The notes below the pieces were generated by a model, which searched no databases, was not told the DNA's origin, and worked only from the letters and a program-made list of their open reading frames with translations. Made by a program: the position numbers and the translations under genes. Positions 9,368 through 17,593 of a DNA stretch of 64,000 nucleotides are shown here, piece by piece (within the stretch, counting starts at the first letter, position 1; every line of letters begins with the position of its first letter). The stretch lies in assembly GCF_004138205.1 (NCBI RefSeq), contig NZ_RXNQ01000011.1, positions 248,001 through 312,000 on the forward strand. Direction: 5' to 3'. The DNA comes from Pedobacter sp. SYP-B3415 (GTDB taxonomy: Bacteria > Bacteroidota > Bacteroidia > Sphingobacteriales > Sphingobacteriaceae).

Positions 9368-10822
9368 TTAAACGAATCTATTCAGAGAATCGCGCCTTAT
9401 GGGTAAACTCATGCAGTGAAATCCGCCCCTGGCGCGCGAAAGTTCTGCCGATGGCATCAGGATAAGGGTGTCTTTCATTTCTTCTGGCTGAACAGCACCT
9501 GATTCAAGCTGTTCGATAAGCCGCGCAACTCTTATCACTTCAAACCCATGTTTTTTAAAAGCCTCTACAGTATTATCGTTGCGGTCATAACCCAGCACCA
9601 CACCCTCACGTATGGCAAGCAGGTTGCAGGAATCGGTCCACTGTTCACGGGCGTCGAACGGGAAGGTATCGTTGCCGCTGTAGATGAAACGGGTTTCTTC
9701 CTCGCTGCCCAGATCGTTCACGCTTATATCATTGAGCAATGCCTCAATGCTTTCAAAGCGCAGCGGCTGCATGGGGTCTTCCTTTCTGAATTGTATAATT
9801 TCTGTTTTGTCACGGTTTTCCTGTTCAACGAGCAGGTGAATTGGTTCTTTAACAGCATTTCCAGCCCGCGAAACGGAACTGAGTACCGCCCACACATTCC
9901 GCTTTACCTGGGTAAAAATCGTGTCAATGTGCATGAAGTCGCGTTTATTTGGAATCTTTACAACCGTCACTTTATTAACTACGCCGTGCTCAAACAATAA
10001 CTTGATAGCCTCATTGGCCCCAAGCGGGGAGGTCCGCTCACTGCAGCCGATCAGTACGTGATCAGGGCTTACAACCATCACATCACCGCCCTCAAGCGTT
10101 GTCCGGTGATCTTCGTCTTCGCCCGGGCGCAGAAAATGCTGCAACGGATCGGGAATTTCAAGAATCTGCTCTCGATAAGCCTCAAAAAACGGGTGATTGA
10201 AGAAAATGTACCGCATGAGCAGCGTTTCCCTGCTGCGCGCTTTTTTTGCAGGTTTGTTCAACAGGATATGGCCATTTATCGTGATACCTACGTCGCGGGT
10301 GAAAATGAGATTTGGAATAGGAGCGAAGATCATCCGCCCGTCTTCCAAAGTGCCTGAAATAAATATCCTGGCCAGCACTTTGGGTTCGGTGGCGATCAGC
10401 TCCTGCTGTAGCCTGTATGTGCAGCCTTCTATGGCACAAACAGAGGCGCTGAGTTTTTTTCTGATTCCTTCATCCTCAAGAATCTGCGCGAGCATTTGCT
10501 GCAGTTCGATCACCTTTGTCGAGCTGTGAAAACCCGGATCGCCGGGCTTGAAAAATGACCGGTTGCTTTCTTCAGAATCTATTTCCTGAAGTTTTCCTTT
10601 TATTTTTTCGGGATCAAGGAAGTACATCAGAAGTTTGATGTAATAATCGTACTCATCTTTTCTGACCGTGTCCAGGTGAACGATGTCTTCAAACAGCCAG
10701 TCTTGCGCCTTCGAGGGCACTACTTTGCCCAAACCACTGTCGGGGCTGTGAATCAGCAGCGCCCGGAGCGTACCGATCTCATTGGATACATGGATCCCGT
10801 TGTCGTGTTTTTCTATGCTCAT
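9368..10822 (-). CDS. Arginine-deiminase-family protein
   Basis: A 484-residue member of the arginine deiminase superfamily, larger than classical ArcA (about 400). Catalytic signatures are all present: LIFTRDV, TLEGGDVMVV, DFMHIDTIFTQV and the nucleophile in RGGFHCMSLPI (C470). These match arginine deiminase closely, so arginine to citrulline plus ammonia is the likely reaction. A TTG at 10840 lies in frame but forms part of the -7 element, so the ATG at 10822 is the start. First gene of a two-gene operon with ctlX and divergent from argS. An insertion between about residues 60 and 150 explains the extra length. Confidence 0.85.
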   Translation of the reverse strand: MSIEKHDNGIHVSNEIGTLRALLIHSPDSGLGKVVPSKAQDWLFEDIVHLDTVRKDEYDYYIKLLMYFLDPEKIKGKLQEIDSEESNRSFFKPGDPGFHSSTKVIELQQMLAQILEDEGIRKKLSASVCAIEGCTYRLQQELIATEPKVLARIFISGTLEDGRMIFAPIPNLIFTRDVGITINGHILLNKPAKKARSRETLLMRYIFFNHPFFEAYREQILEIPDPLQHFLRPGEDEDHRTTLEGGDVMVVSPDHVLIGCSERTSPLGANEAIKLLFEHGVVNKVTVVKIPNKRDFMHIDTIFTQVKRNVWAVLSSVSRAGNAVKEPIHLLVEQENRDKTEIIQFRKEDPMQPLRFESIEALLNDISVNDLGSEEETRFIYSGNDTFPFDAREQWTDSCNLLAIREGVVLGYDRNDNTVEAFKKHGFEVIRVARLIEQLESGAVQPEEMKDTLILMPSAELSRARGGFHCMSLPIRRDSLNRFV

Positions 10823-10837
10823 AAGTTTTGGTTGGAA

Positions 10838-10845
10838 CAAAGGTA
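10838..10845 (-). promoter_or_regulatory. Bacteroidota -7 element for the deiminase-ctlX operon
   Basis: Reading the minus strand, TACCTTTG matches TAnnTTTG, 15 bp before the ATG at 10822. It contains the alternative TTG codon at 10840, which argues against that start. Confidence 0.65.
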
Positions 10846-10990
10846 CCTTTATTTTTTCTAAGTACGCTTCAGACGTACAGATCTGCCCTGCGGGCGATGG
10901 CCGTACGCTCGCCAGCAGCAGAAGCTCCGCTCTGAACGCTTACAGGAAATAATTTTTTCTCCGCGGAAGCGGATTTACCTGTTCGATACC

Positions 10991-10998
10991 TATTTTTG
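10991..10998 (+). promoter_or_regulatory. Bacteroidota -7 element just before argS
   Basis: TATTTTTG matches TAnnTTTG but ends only 4 bp before the argS ATG. With the usual distance to the transcription start this would give a leaderless mRNA. I see no second good -7 element upstream and no clear TTG -33 element. Confidence 0.5.
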
Positions 10999-11002
10999 CC
11001 GC

Positions 11003-12772
11003 ATGGATTTTATCGTTGAGGCGGCCCGGAAGGCCATTCAGGAGTTGTATGGGGCAGATGTTCCCGCAGATGTTATTTCTTTACAGGAAACCCGAAAGGA
11101 ATTTGAAGGCCAGGTTACCATTGTCGTGTTCCCGATTGTACGGTATTCCAAAAAAAATCCGGCAGAAACTGCAGAAGATATCGGTGCATATCTTCAGGCC
11201 AACGTTCCCGAAATAACCGCCTACAATGTGGTAAAAGGTTTTCTTAACCTGGTACTCAGTACTGAATATTTTCTGAACATCTTCCATGCGCATACGCTGG
11301 CTGCTTCGTTTGGCGAAATTGCCCCTAATGGCAAAAGAGTGATGGTCGAATATTCTTCGCCGAATACCAACAAACCCCTTCACCTTGGTCACGTCCGCAA
11401 TAACCTGCTGGGTTACTCCGTAGCAGAATTGCTGAAAGCCAGCGGTTACGACGTGATAAAAGTAAACCTGGTCAACGACCGCGGTATTCACATCTGTAAG
11501 TCTATGCTGGCCTGGCAAAAGTGGGGCAATGGAGAAACGCCGGAAAATTCTGGCCTGAAAGGCGATCATCTGGTGGGGAAATACTACGTCATTTTTGATG
11601 CGGAGTACAAGAAAGAAATTAAGACGCTTACAGAGGCAGGACAAAGTGAGGAACAGGCAAAGAAGGCCGCTCCGTTGATCGTGGAAGCGCAACAAATGCT
11701 GCAGAAATGGGAAGCAGGCGACCAGGAAGTCATTTCGCTATGGGAAAAAATGAATGGTTGGGTGTATGATGGCTTTGGAATCACCTATGCAAACCTCGGC
11801 GTAGACTTTGACCGCTTTTACTACGAGAGCAACACGTATCTGCTTGGTAAAGACAACATCCAGGAGGGACTGGACAAGGGTGTCTTTTTCAAAAAAGAGG
11901 ATGGTTCAGTTTGGATTGACCTGACCGCAGATGGTTTAGACGAAAAATTAGTGCTGCGCGCCGACGGCACCTCGGTCTACATTACACAGGATATTGGTAC
12001 TGCACAGCTGAAGCAGGATGACTACCAGATGGACGAGTCGATCTACGTAGTGGGCAACGAACAGGATTACCATTTCAAGGTGTTATTCCTTATTCTCGAT
12101 AAATTAGGCAAGCCATGGGCAAAGGGCCTGTACCACCTGTCTTATGGCATGGTCGACCTGCCGAGCGGCAAAATGAAATCCAGGGAGGGCACCGTTGTAG
12201 ATGCAGACGATCTGATTGCCGAGATGATCGAAACGGCCCGACAAAAGACCGAAGAACTGGGTAAAACAAACGATTTTCCGGAGGCAGATAAAAACGAGCT
12301 TTACAGGAATATCGGCCTGGGTGCGCTGAAATATTTCCTGCTTAAAGTAGAGCCGAAAAAACGTTTACTTTTTGATCCGAACGAGTCGATAGACTTCCAG
12401 GGCCACACCGGTCCTTTTATTCAATATACGCATGCACGGATCCGGTCGCTGCTTGCCAAGGCTGAATACCAGCCCGGAGCGGAGTTGGCAGGTATTGAGC
12501 TTTCGGAAACCGAACTTGATATGCTCATGCTGCTTTCAAAATACCCGCAACAGATTGTTGATGCCGCTGCGGCTCATAGTCCGGCGGTGATGGCTAATTA
12601 CCTTTTTGAGCTGGCCAAAGCATTTAATAAGTTTTATCACGAAATTCCGCCGATCGTCAAAACCGAGGCCGGTCCGCAGAAGCAATTCAGACTTAACATT
12701 TGCCGAGTTACGGGCGATGTATTGAAGAAAGGGATGAGCCTGCTTGGCATCGTCGTACCTGAGCGTATGTAA
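11003..12772 (+). CDS. argS: Arginyl-tRNA synthetase
   Basis: A 589-residue class I aminoacyl-tRNA synthetase that charges tRNA-Arg in the cytoplasm. The N-terminal additional domain that contacts the tRNA D-loop spans about residues 1-95. The HIGH-type motif appears as SPNTNKPLHLGHVRNN (HLGH) near residue 125. The KMSKS equivalent is replaced by GKMKSREGTVV near residue 393, as usual for ArgRS. The C-terminal anticodon-binding domain begins with HTGPFIQYTHARIRS. Complete and of normal length. Divergent from the deiminase-ctlX operon, so synthesis and breakdown genes share a 180-bp control region. Convergent with the AI-2E permease gene, 12 bp away. Confidence 0.97.
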   Translation: MDFIVEAARKAIQELYGADVPADVISLQETRKEFEGQVTIVVFPIVRYSKKNPAETAEDIGAYLQANVPEITAYNVVKGFLNLVLSTEYFLNIFHAHTLAASFGEIAPNGKRVMVEYSSPNTNKPLHLGHVRNNLLGYSVAELLKASGYDVIKVNLVNDRGIHICKSMLAWQKWGNGETPENSGLKGDHLVGKYYVIFDAEYKKEIKTLTEAGQSEEQAKKAAPLIVEAQQMLQKWEAGDQEVISLWEKMNGWVYDGFGITYANLGVDFDRFYYESNTYLLGKDNIQEGLDKGVFFKKEDGSVWIDLTADGLDEKLVLRADGTSVYITQDIGTAQLKQDDYQMDESIYVVGNEQDYHFKVLFLILDKLGKPWAKGLYHLSYGMVDLPSGKMKSREGTVVDADDLIAEMIETARQKTEELGKTNDFPEADKNELYRNIGLGALKYFLLKVEPKKRLLFDPNESIDFQGHTGPFIQYTHARIRSLLAKAEYQPGAELAGIELSETELDMLMLLSKYPQQIVDAAAAHSPAVMANYLFELAKAFNKFYHEIPPIVKTEAGPQKQFRLNICRVTGDVLKKGMSLLGIVVPERM

Positions 12773-12784
12773 GCTACCGGGGCG

Positions 12785-13906
12785 TTATTTTGGCACGTCG
12801 CCCGATCTGGTTGGGATCGGTTTCTTTTTCCTGAAGGCAGGGAAGGTCATCGGGCTGCGCGCCGGACGTTCATCGCCGAGCAGTACGCCCCACTGTTTGA
12901 ACATGTCTGAGCGGTCAAAGATAATTTTTAACACCGCGATAATAGGCAGGGCGAGGAACATGCCTGATATACCGGCCACACTGCCGCCGATGAAGACGCC
13001 GAGGATAGCAAAAAGTGCATTGATCTTCACTTTTGAGCCGACAATACGCGGCATCAGGATGTTATTGTCCAGGAACTGCACAAAGGCGATTACTGCCAGT
13101 ACGGTGATGACCGGCCAGAGTTCCTGCGAAGAAGCCAGCGTTATTAAAACACCTATAACGTTACCGATCAGCGCACCGACATACGGAATGAGGTTCAGAA
13201 GCGCAAACAAAACCCCGATCAGCAGCGCATGTTTGATGCCTACTATAAGCAGGATACCGCCCAGAAGCACCGTCATATAGGTGACCTGGATCAGCAGCCC
13301 CACCAGGTAACTCTTTATGATCGACTCGGTTTCGTAAATAGCCTCTTTCACCCTGTCATGTTGCTCAGGTTTGAACCACATGAAGATAAACCGGAGCAAA
13401 ATGTCTTTATAAAAAAGCATCAGGTAAATATAAATGGGCAGCAAACCAATAAACACAAAGGTTGATGAAAGTGATGTGGCCGCACCACCCGCCAGGCCAC
13501 CGGCCATATTCAGCAGGTCATTGCTTTTTTCATCAAGAAACTTGCGTTGTTCTGTTGTTGAATAATGCGTCAGGTTCTCGATCCAGTTGCTCAGGGAGTT
13601 GATATGCAGGGTAACATTCTTTTTGATCTGGGGAAAATCTTTTACCAGCACACTCAGCTGCGAGGAGAAGAACCAGCCAAGCAAACCGAAAACGATAGCC
13701 ACCAGCAAAATCGGCAGCACGATAGCCAGCACCTCAGGAAACCGCTTACGTTTGAGAAACCTGAACATAGGAAGAAGCATTATACTTATGAAAAACGCCA
13801 TCAGCACAGGCATGATGATATTGTTTCCAATAACAAGCACGGTGCCCAGGGCAAGTAAACCCAGAAGTTCAATTGATCTCTTTACGGTAAGTGGAAATTC
13901 CTTCAT
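12785..13906 (-). CDS. AI-2E family transporter (UPF0118/PerM type)
   Basis: A 373-residue polytopic inner-membrane protein. Hydrophobic segments near residues 12-45 and 60-82, a long amphipathic periplasmic region around 85-150, and a C-terminal cluster from about 155 to 335 give the eight-helix pattern of the AI-2E transporter (TqsA/YdiK/PerM) family. The family-typical LNLIPYVGALIGNVIGVL block and the LDNNILMPRIVG block are both present. Members export autoinducer-2 or act as Na+/H+ antiporters; the substrate here cannot be predicted. Monocistronic by position. Confidence 0.88.
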   Translation of the reverse strand: MKEFPLTVKRSIELLGLLALGTVLVIGNNIIMPVLMAFFISIMLLPMFRFLKRKRFPEVLAIVLPILLVAIVFGLLGWFFSSQLSVLVKDFPQIKKNVTLHINSLSNWIENLTHYSTTEQRKFLDEKSNDLLNMAGGLAGGAATSLSSTFVFIGLLPIYIYLMLFYKDILLRFIFMWFKPEQHDRVKEAIYETESIIKSYLVGLLIQVTYMTVLLGGILLIVGIKHALLIGVLFALLNLIPYVGALIGNVIGVLITLASSQELWPVITVLAVIAFVQFLDNNILMPRIVGSKVKINALFAILGVFIGGSVAGISGMFLALPIIAVLKIIFDRSDMFKQWGVLLGDERPARSPMTFPAFRKKKPIPTRSGDVPK

Positions 13907-14019
13907 TTGAAATAATTTGCTTCAGTGTAAACACCACGTTCAGACAAAAGTTTTCGCAATAAAAGATCAATTTGCTTTTAAAGGTTGCTGTTGCAGGCGT
14001 TTCGCGGCGTAAAATTCGA

Positions 14020-14027
14020 TAAGTTTG
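14020..14027 (+). promoter_or_regulatory. Bacteroidota -7 element for the aldo/keto reductase gene
   Basis: TAAGTTTG matches TAnnTTTG exactly, 18 bp before the ATG. No well-spaced TTG -33 element is visible. Confidence 0.6.
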
Positions 14028-14045
14028 TATTCCTAAAATTCAGCT

Positions 14046-15038
14046 ATGACATATTTGCCCAATCCAACCCGGTATCGCGACATGCAATACAGGCGCTGTG
14101 GCAGCAGCGGATTAAAATTGCCGGTACTTTCGCTCGGTCTGTGGCATAATTTCGGTGGCGTAAATAATTTCGAAAATGGCCGCGCAATGGTGCGAACCGC
14201 TTTCGATCTTGGCGTTACACACTTCGATCTTGCCAATAATTACGGTCCGCCTCCCGGCTCGGCCGAAGAAAATTTCGGATCTATTCTGCAAAAGGATTTT
14301 TCCGGTTACCGGGATGAACTGATTATTTCTTCAAAGGCCGGGTACACCATGTGGGAAGGCCCATATGGCGACTGGGGTTCAAAAAAGTACCTGGTATCCA
14401 GCCTGGATCAAAGCCTCCGGCGGATGAAACTTGATTACGTTGATATTTTTTATCACCACCGGCCCGATCCCGAAACACCGCTTGAAGAAACCATGTCTGC
14501 CCTGGACCTGATTGTGCGCCAGGGGAAAGCTTTGTATGTGGGTATCTCAAACTATGCAGCACCGGAGGCAGCCAGGGCGATAGCTATTCTGAATAACCTG
14601 GGTACGCCCTGTTTAATTCACCAGCCGAAATATTCGATGTTTGAACGCTGGGTAGAAGGCGGATTGCTGGATGTGCTCGGTAAAGAGGGCGTTGGCTGTA
14701 TTCCCTTTTCACCGCTGGCACAGGGTCTGCTCACTGACAAATACCTGCATGGTATTCCGGCAGACTCGCGTGTTGTAACAAGCGGCCAGTTTTTAAATGA
14801 AAGCCACATTACACCGGCAAACGTTGAGAAAGCAGCAAAACTGAATGCTATTGCTGTTAAAAGGGGTCAAAAGCTAGCACAGATGGCCCTTTCATGGCTG
14901 CTTAAAGATGAGCGTATTACCTCTGTCCTGATCGGTGCCAGCAAACCGGAGCAGATCACAGATTCTGTAGGCTGTATGCATAACATTACTTTCAGCGAGA
15001 CAGAACTCGCGGAAATTGAGGCTATCCTTGCCGTTTAG
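14046..15038 (+). CDS. Aldo/keto reductase, YghZ-like
   Basis: A 330-residue NADPH-dependent TIM-barrel oxidoreductase. The catalytic tetrad elements are visible: Asp and Tyr in HFDLANNYGPPPGSAE, Lys in IISSKAGYTMW and His in DIFYHHRPDPETP. The GPYGDWGSKKYL insertion is typical of the YghZ (L-glyceraldehyde-3-phosphate reductase) subgroup, which detoxifies aldehydes such as methylglyoxal. The C-terminal cofactor segment SVLIGASKPEQI is complete. Cytoplasmic and single-gene. The exact substrate remains an inference from the subfamily. Confidence 0.9.
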   Translation: MTYLPNPTRYRDMQYRRCGSSGLKLPVLSLGLWHNFGGVNNFENGRAMVRTAFDLGVTHFDLANNYGPPPGSAEENFGSILQKDFSGYRDELIISSKAGYTMWEGPYGDWGSKKYLVSSLDQSLRRMKLDYVDIFYHHRPDPETPLEETMSALDLIVRQGKALYVGISNYAAPEAARAIAILNNLGTPCLIHQPKYSMFERWVEGGLLDVLGKEGVGCIPFSPLAQGLLTDKYLHGIPADSRVVTSGQFLNESHITPANVEKAAKLNAIAVKRGQKLAQMALSWLLKDERITSVLIGASKPEQITDSVGCMHNITFSETELAEIEAILAV

Positions 15039-15127
15039 TTTCTGCGCCTGGGGAAACTATTTTGAAGATCCTCATTGAAATAAACTGAACAATAGTAGTT
15101 TAGGGATTGGTAAACGTTGCAGGCGTT

Positions 15128-16819
15128 CTACATGTTACGCCTGTTTCTTCGGTGCTCAAAATAAGATTCTATTTCAGCAAGGCCATATGCGTTAAGACAT
15201 CTGGCCTTGCTTAAACCGCCTTTTCGCGCTACCAGAACACCATAGCGCATATCGTGAAAGCCTTCGTTCCGGTGCGCATCGGGATTGATTGAAAGCAACA
15301 CACCTTTTTCCAGCGCATAACGATGCCAGCGCCAGTCGAGGTCCAGCCGAAGCGGATTTGAATTAATTTCGATTACAACACCATTGGCTGCACAGGCGTC
15401 GATCACCTTTTTATAGTCGATCGGATAGCCCGCCCGGGTCAGCAGCAATCGTCCGGTCGGATGTCCGAGAATCGTGGTGTACGGATTTTCGATCGCTTTG
15501 ATCAGCCTCGCGGTTGCCTTTTCTTCATCCATTTTAAGGTTACTGTGCACTGAAGCAACCACGAAATCAAAAGTCTTTAATACATCTTCAGCAAAGTCAA
15601 GTGAGCCGTCGCCGAGAATATCGCTTTCAATTCCTTTGAAAATCCTAAATCCGTCAAGCCGGGTATTCAGTTCATCTATTTCCCTGTGCTGCGCCGCCAC
15701 GCGCTCCTCATAAAGGCCATGCGCATACACAGCTGTTTTTGAGTGATCGCAAATACCTAGGTATTCCAGTTTAAGCACATCCCGGCAGAAAACGGCCATT
15801 TCCTCCAGGCTGTGCACACCGTCGCTCCATGTTGAATGGTTGTGCAGCGTGCCGCGGAGATCTTCGTATGTGATGAGTCCCGGCAGGGTGTTGGCTGCCG
15901 CCATATCCAGGTAGCCCGCATCTTCACGCAGTTCCGGTTCGACAAATGCCAGGCCGGCAGCAGCATAAAGTGATTGTTCGCTGTCAAATGCCTGCGCCTG
16001 CACCTTCGCAAGCACTGCCTCAACATGTGCTGCTGAGCCTGTCTGTTTGAAAAGCTCGAGCGCCAAATCTGCCGGATAGCAAAGGTTGAGGTTTACACGC
16101 AAGCCTTCAGCTGTCTGTCCGCTGAAATGTGTTTCGCTCACCGATACCAGGGGGACATCGGGAAATTCTGACAGACAGGCCGCTGCCTGACCAGCATGAT
16201 CGGTTGACATGACAAAATCCAATTCATCTATGATCTCAAGGCGCCGCCTCAAAGCCCCGGCGATTTCTATCCGGGCATTGCCATCAAAACTTTTTGCCCA
16301 GGATAAAAGAGCCTGGCTGAGGTCATGAGCAAGCGGTTCTGCGCGGGCATAAAGGAAACGCCCGTTTGCGGCAAGCTTAAACTCGATGGCCCGTTTAATT
16401 TCTTCCTGTGTTTTAAGCCCGAAACCCTTTGCCTCTATCAGGCGGTTTTCATTACAGGCGTAGTACAGCTCGCCGACAGTCTCAATGCAGAGGATGCGCC
16501 AGATAATGGCAATCTTTTTTGGGCCAATACCTTTCATGCCGAGCATCTCAACAACACCCGCCGGTGTTTGCGCGCGAAGTTCCTCCGTTTCATGCATCGT
16601 GCCGGTTTGCAGCAGCTCGGTGATTTTGGCTGCAATGCTTTTTCCGATTCCGTCAATTTTGGCCAGCTCTTCAGCCGATTTTGCGTCCAGTCTGAACGGA
16701 AGTTTGTCTGCTTTGAAGGCAGCATTAGCTACAGATTTGATTTTGAACGGATTGTGCTCATGTAACTCCATTAGTTGAGAGAGAAGACGCAAACTGCGCG
16801 AAATGGCTTTGTTTTCCAT
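15128..16819 (-). CDS. polX: PolX-family protein with intact PHP domain and altered polymerase site
   Basis: A 563-residue protein with the PolX layout: helix-hairpin-helix units (IDGIGKSIAAKI near 55, MKGIGPKKIAI near 95), a Pol-beta-like nucleotidyltransferase region (about 150-310) and a C-terminal PHP domain. In the polymerase region the usual Asp-x-Asp is IIDELDF (Glu199/Asp201), and the third catalytic Asp is Asn243 in RVNLNL; the usual GS..RR block is AGALRRR. So nucleotide addition may be lost. The PHP metal ligands look complete (HNHSTWSDG, DHSKTA, ASVHSN, GHPTGR, PDAHR), so 3'-5' exonuclease or AP-site processing should remain. Likely base-excision repair. Confidence 0.88.
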   Translation of the reverse strand: MENKAISRSLRLLSQLMELHEHNPFKIKSVANAAFKADKLPFRLDAKSAEELAKIDGIGKSIAAKITELLQTGTMHETEELRAQTPAGVVEMLGMKGIGPKKIAIIWRILCIETVGELYYACNENRLIEAKGFGLKTQEEIKRAIEFKLAANGRFLYARAEPLAHDLSQALLSWAKSFDGNARIEIAGALRRRLEIIDELDFVMSTDHAGQAAACLSEFPDVPLVSVSETHFSGQTAEGLRVNLNLCYPADLALELFKQTGSAAHVEAVLAKVQAQAFDSEQSLYAAAGLAFVEPELREDAGYLDMAAANTLPGLITYEDLRGTLHNHSTWSDGVHSLEEMAVFCRDVLKLEYLGICDHSKTAVYAHGLYEERVAAQHREIDELNTRLDGFRIFKGIESDILGDGSLDFAEDVLKTFDFVVASVHSNLKMDEEKATARLIKAIENPYTTILGHPTGRLLLTRAGYPIDYKKVIDACAANGVVIEINSNPLRLDLDWRWHRYALEKGVLLSINPDAHRNEGFHDMRYGVLVARKGGLSKARCLNAYGLAEIESYFEHRRNRRNM

Positions 16820-16897
16820 GGGTCTAAATTAGAAAAAAGCAATCGCGTAGCCAAAGCGGTGCAAAAACAGATTGCCGTTACCAGTTGTTGTTTTGTT

Positions 16898-17539
16898 ATG
16901 AAAACGCCTGTATTTTTTGTCTTGCTTCTCGTCATGTTTGGCCTGGCCTGCACACGTTCGGTGAAAATATCTTCGGAAAGCGCTACGGCCGCTGACACTG
17001 CTCAGGCAGGGATGCCGTCTCCGGCCGATGTCCCTGAACACCGGCTGGTTGTGCCGGGCGCCGCAGTCGGGCACCTGGCTATTGGAGCCGACATGCAGGC
17101 CGTACTTCAAAAATTAGGTAAGCCGAATGCGGGAGACGCAGCCATGGGAAGCGCCTGGTCTGTATGGTATCATCCTGATTCAACCACTTCTGTCAATGAC
17201 GATGAGCTCGGCATTTTCTCAGCCTATGCCGACAGCGGTATGGTCAGGAAGGAGATCAGGCAGATCAGGGTAACATCCCCTGACTTCAGGACCGACCTGG
17301 GAATAGGCGTGGGATCGTCATCAGCGGAGCTAAGAAAACTTTACCCTGCAGCCAAACCCGCCGGGCGCTTGCTAAACAAACGACTTAAAGATACACTGTC
17401 TGTATATGATGATGCGCAGCAAGGTATAGCTTTTGACGTAATCAGGCAACGTATTACGGGATTGTCGGTACATAAAAAAGGAGTGGCCTTTCAACAGGGT
17501 TATCTGACGTTGAACAAAGAATGGCAGCCGTTGCCATAA
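16898..17539 (+). CDS. Predicted lipoprotein, unknown function
   Basis: A 213-residue protein with a signal peptide ending in MFGLACTRS, a lipobox with Cys. The frame is open 41 codons further upstream, but that part overlaps the start of the divergent PolX gene and lacks signal character; the ATG at 16898 is therefore chosen. The mature part holds two similar stretches (LAIGADMQAVLQKLGKP and IGVGSSSAELRKLYPAAKP) of the kind seen in small outer-membrane lipoprotein domains where a short helix follows a glycine turn. I cannot assign a family. It is followed by a bidirectional terminator shared with sppA. Confidence 0.7.
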   Translation: MKTPVFFVLLLVMFGLACTRSVKISSESATAADTAQAGMPSPADVPEHRLVVPGAAVGHLAIGADMQAVLQKLGKPNAGDAAMGSAWSVWYHPDSTTSVNDDELGIFSAYADSGMVRKEIRQIRVTSPDFRTDLGIGVGSSSAELRKLYPAAKPAGRLLNKRLKDTLSVYDDAQQGIAFDVIRQRITGLSVHKKGVAFQQGYLTLNKEWQPLP

Positions 17540-17540
17540 A

Positions 17541-17574
17541 AAAAGCCCCCGGAGTTTTGACCTCGGGGGCTCTT
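17541..17574. terminator. Bidirectional terminator between lipoprotein gene and sppA
   Basis: AGCCCCCGGAG and CTCGGGGGCT pair around a TTTTGAC loop, with an A-run on the left and CTT on the right. It lies between two convergent stop codons (17539 and 17594). The minus-strand reading gives the better T tract, so it probably serves sppA best. Confidence 0.75.
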
Positions 17575-17593
17575 CGTGATCATGTTGCTTCTT

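Noticed and set aside
11081..11695. Minus-strand frame of 204 codons inside argS
   Set aside because: It overlaps a complete essential gene on the other strand and shows no domain.
16775..16897. Longer N-terminus for the lipoprotein gene
   Set aside because: It would overlap the divergent PolX start and bury the signal peptide inside the protein.
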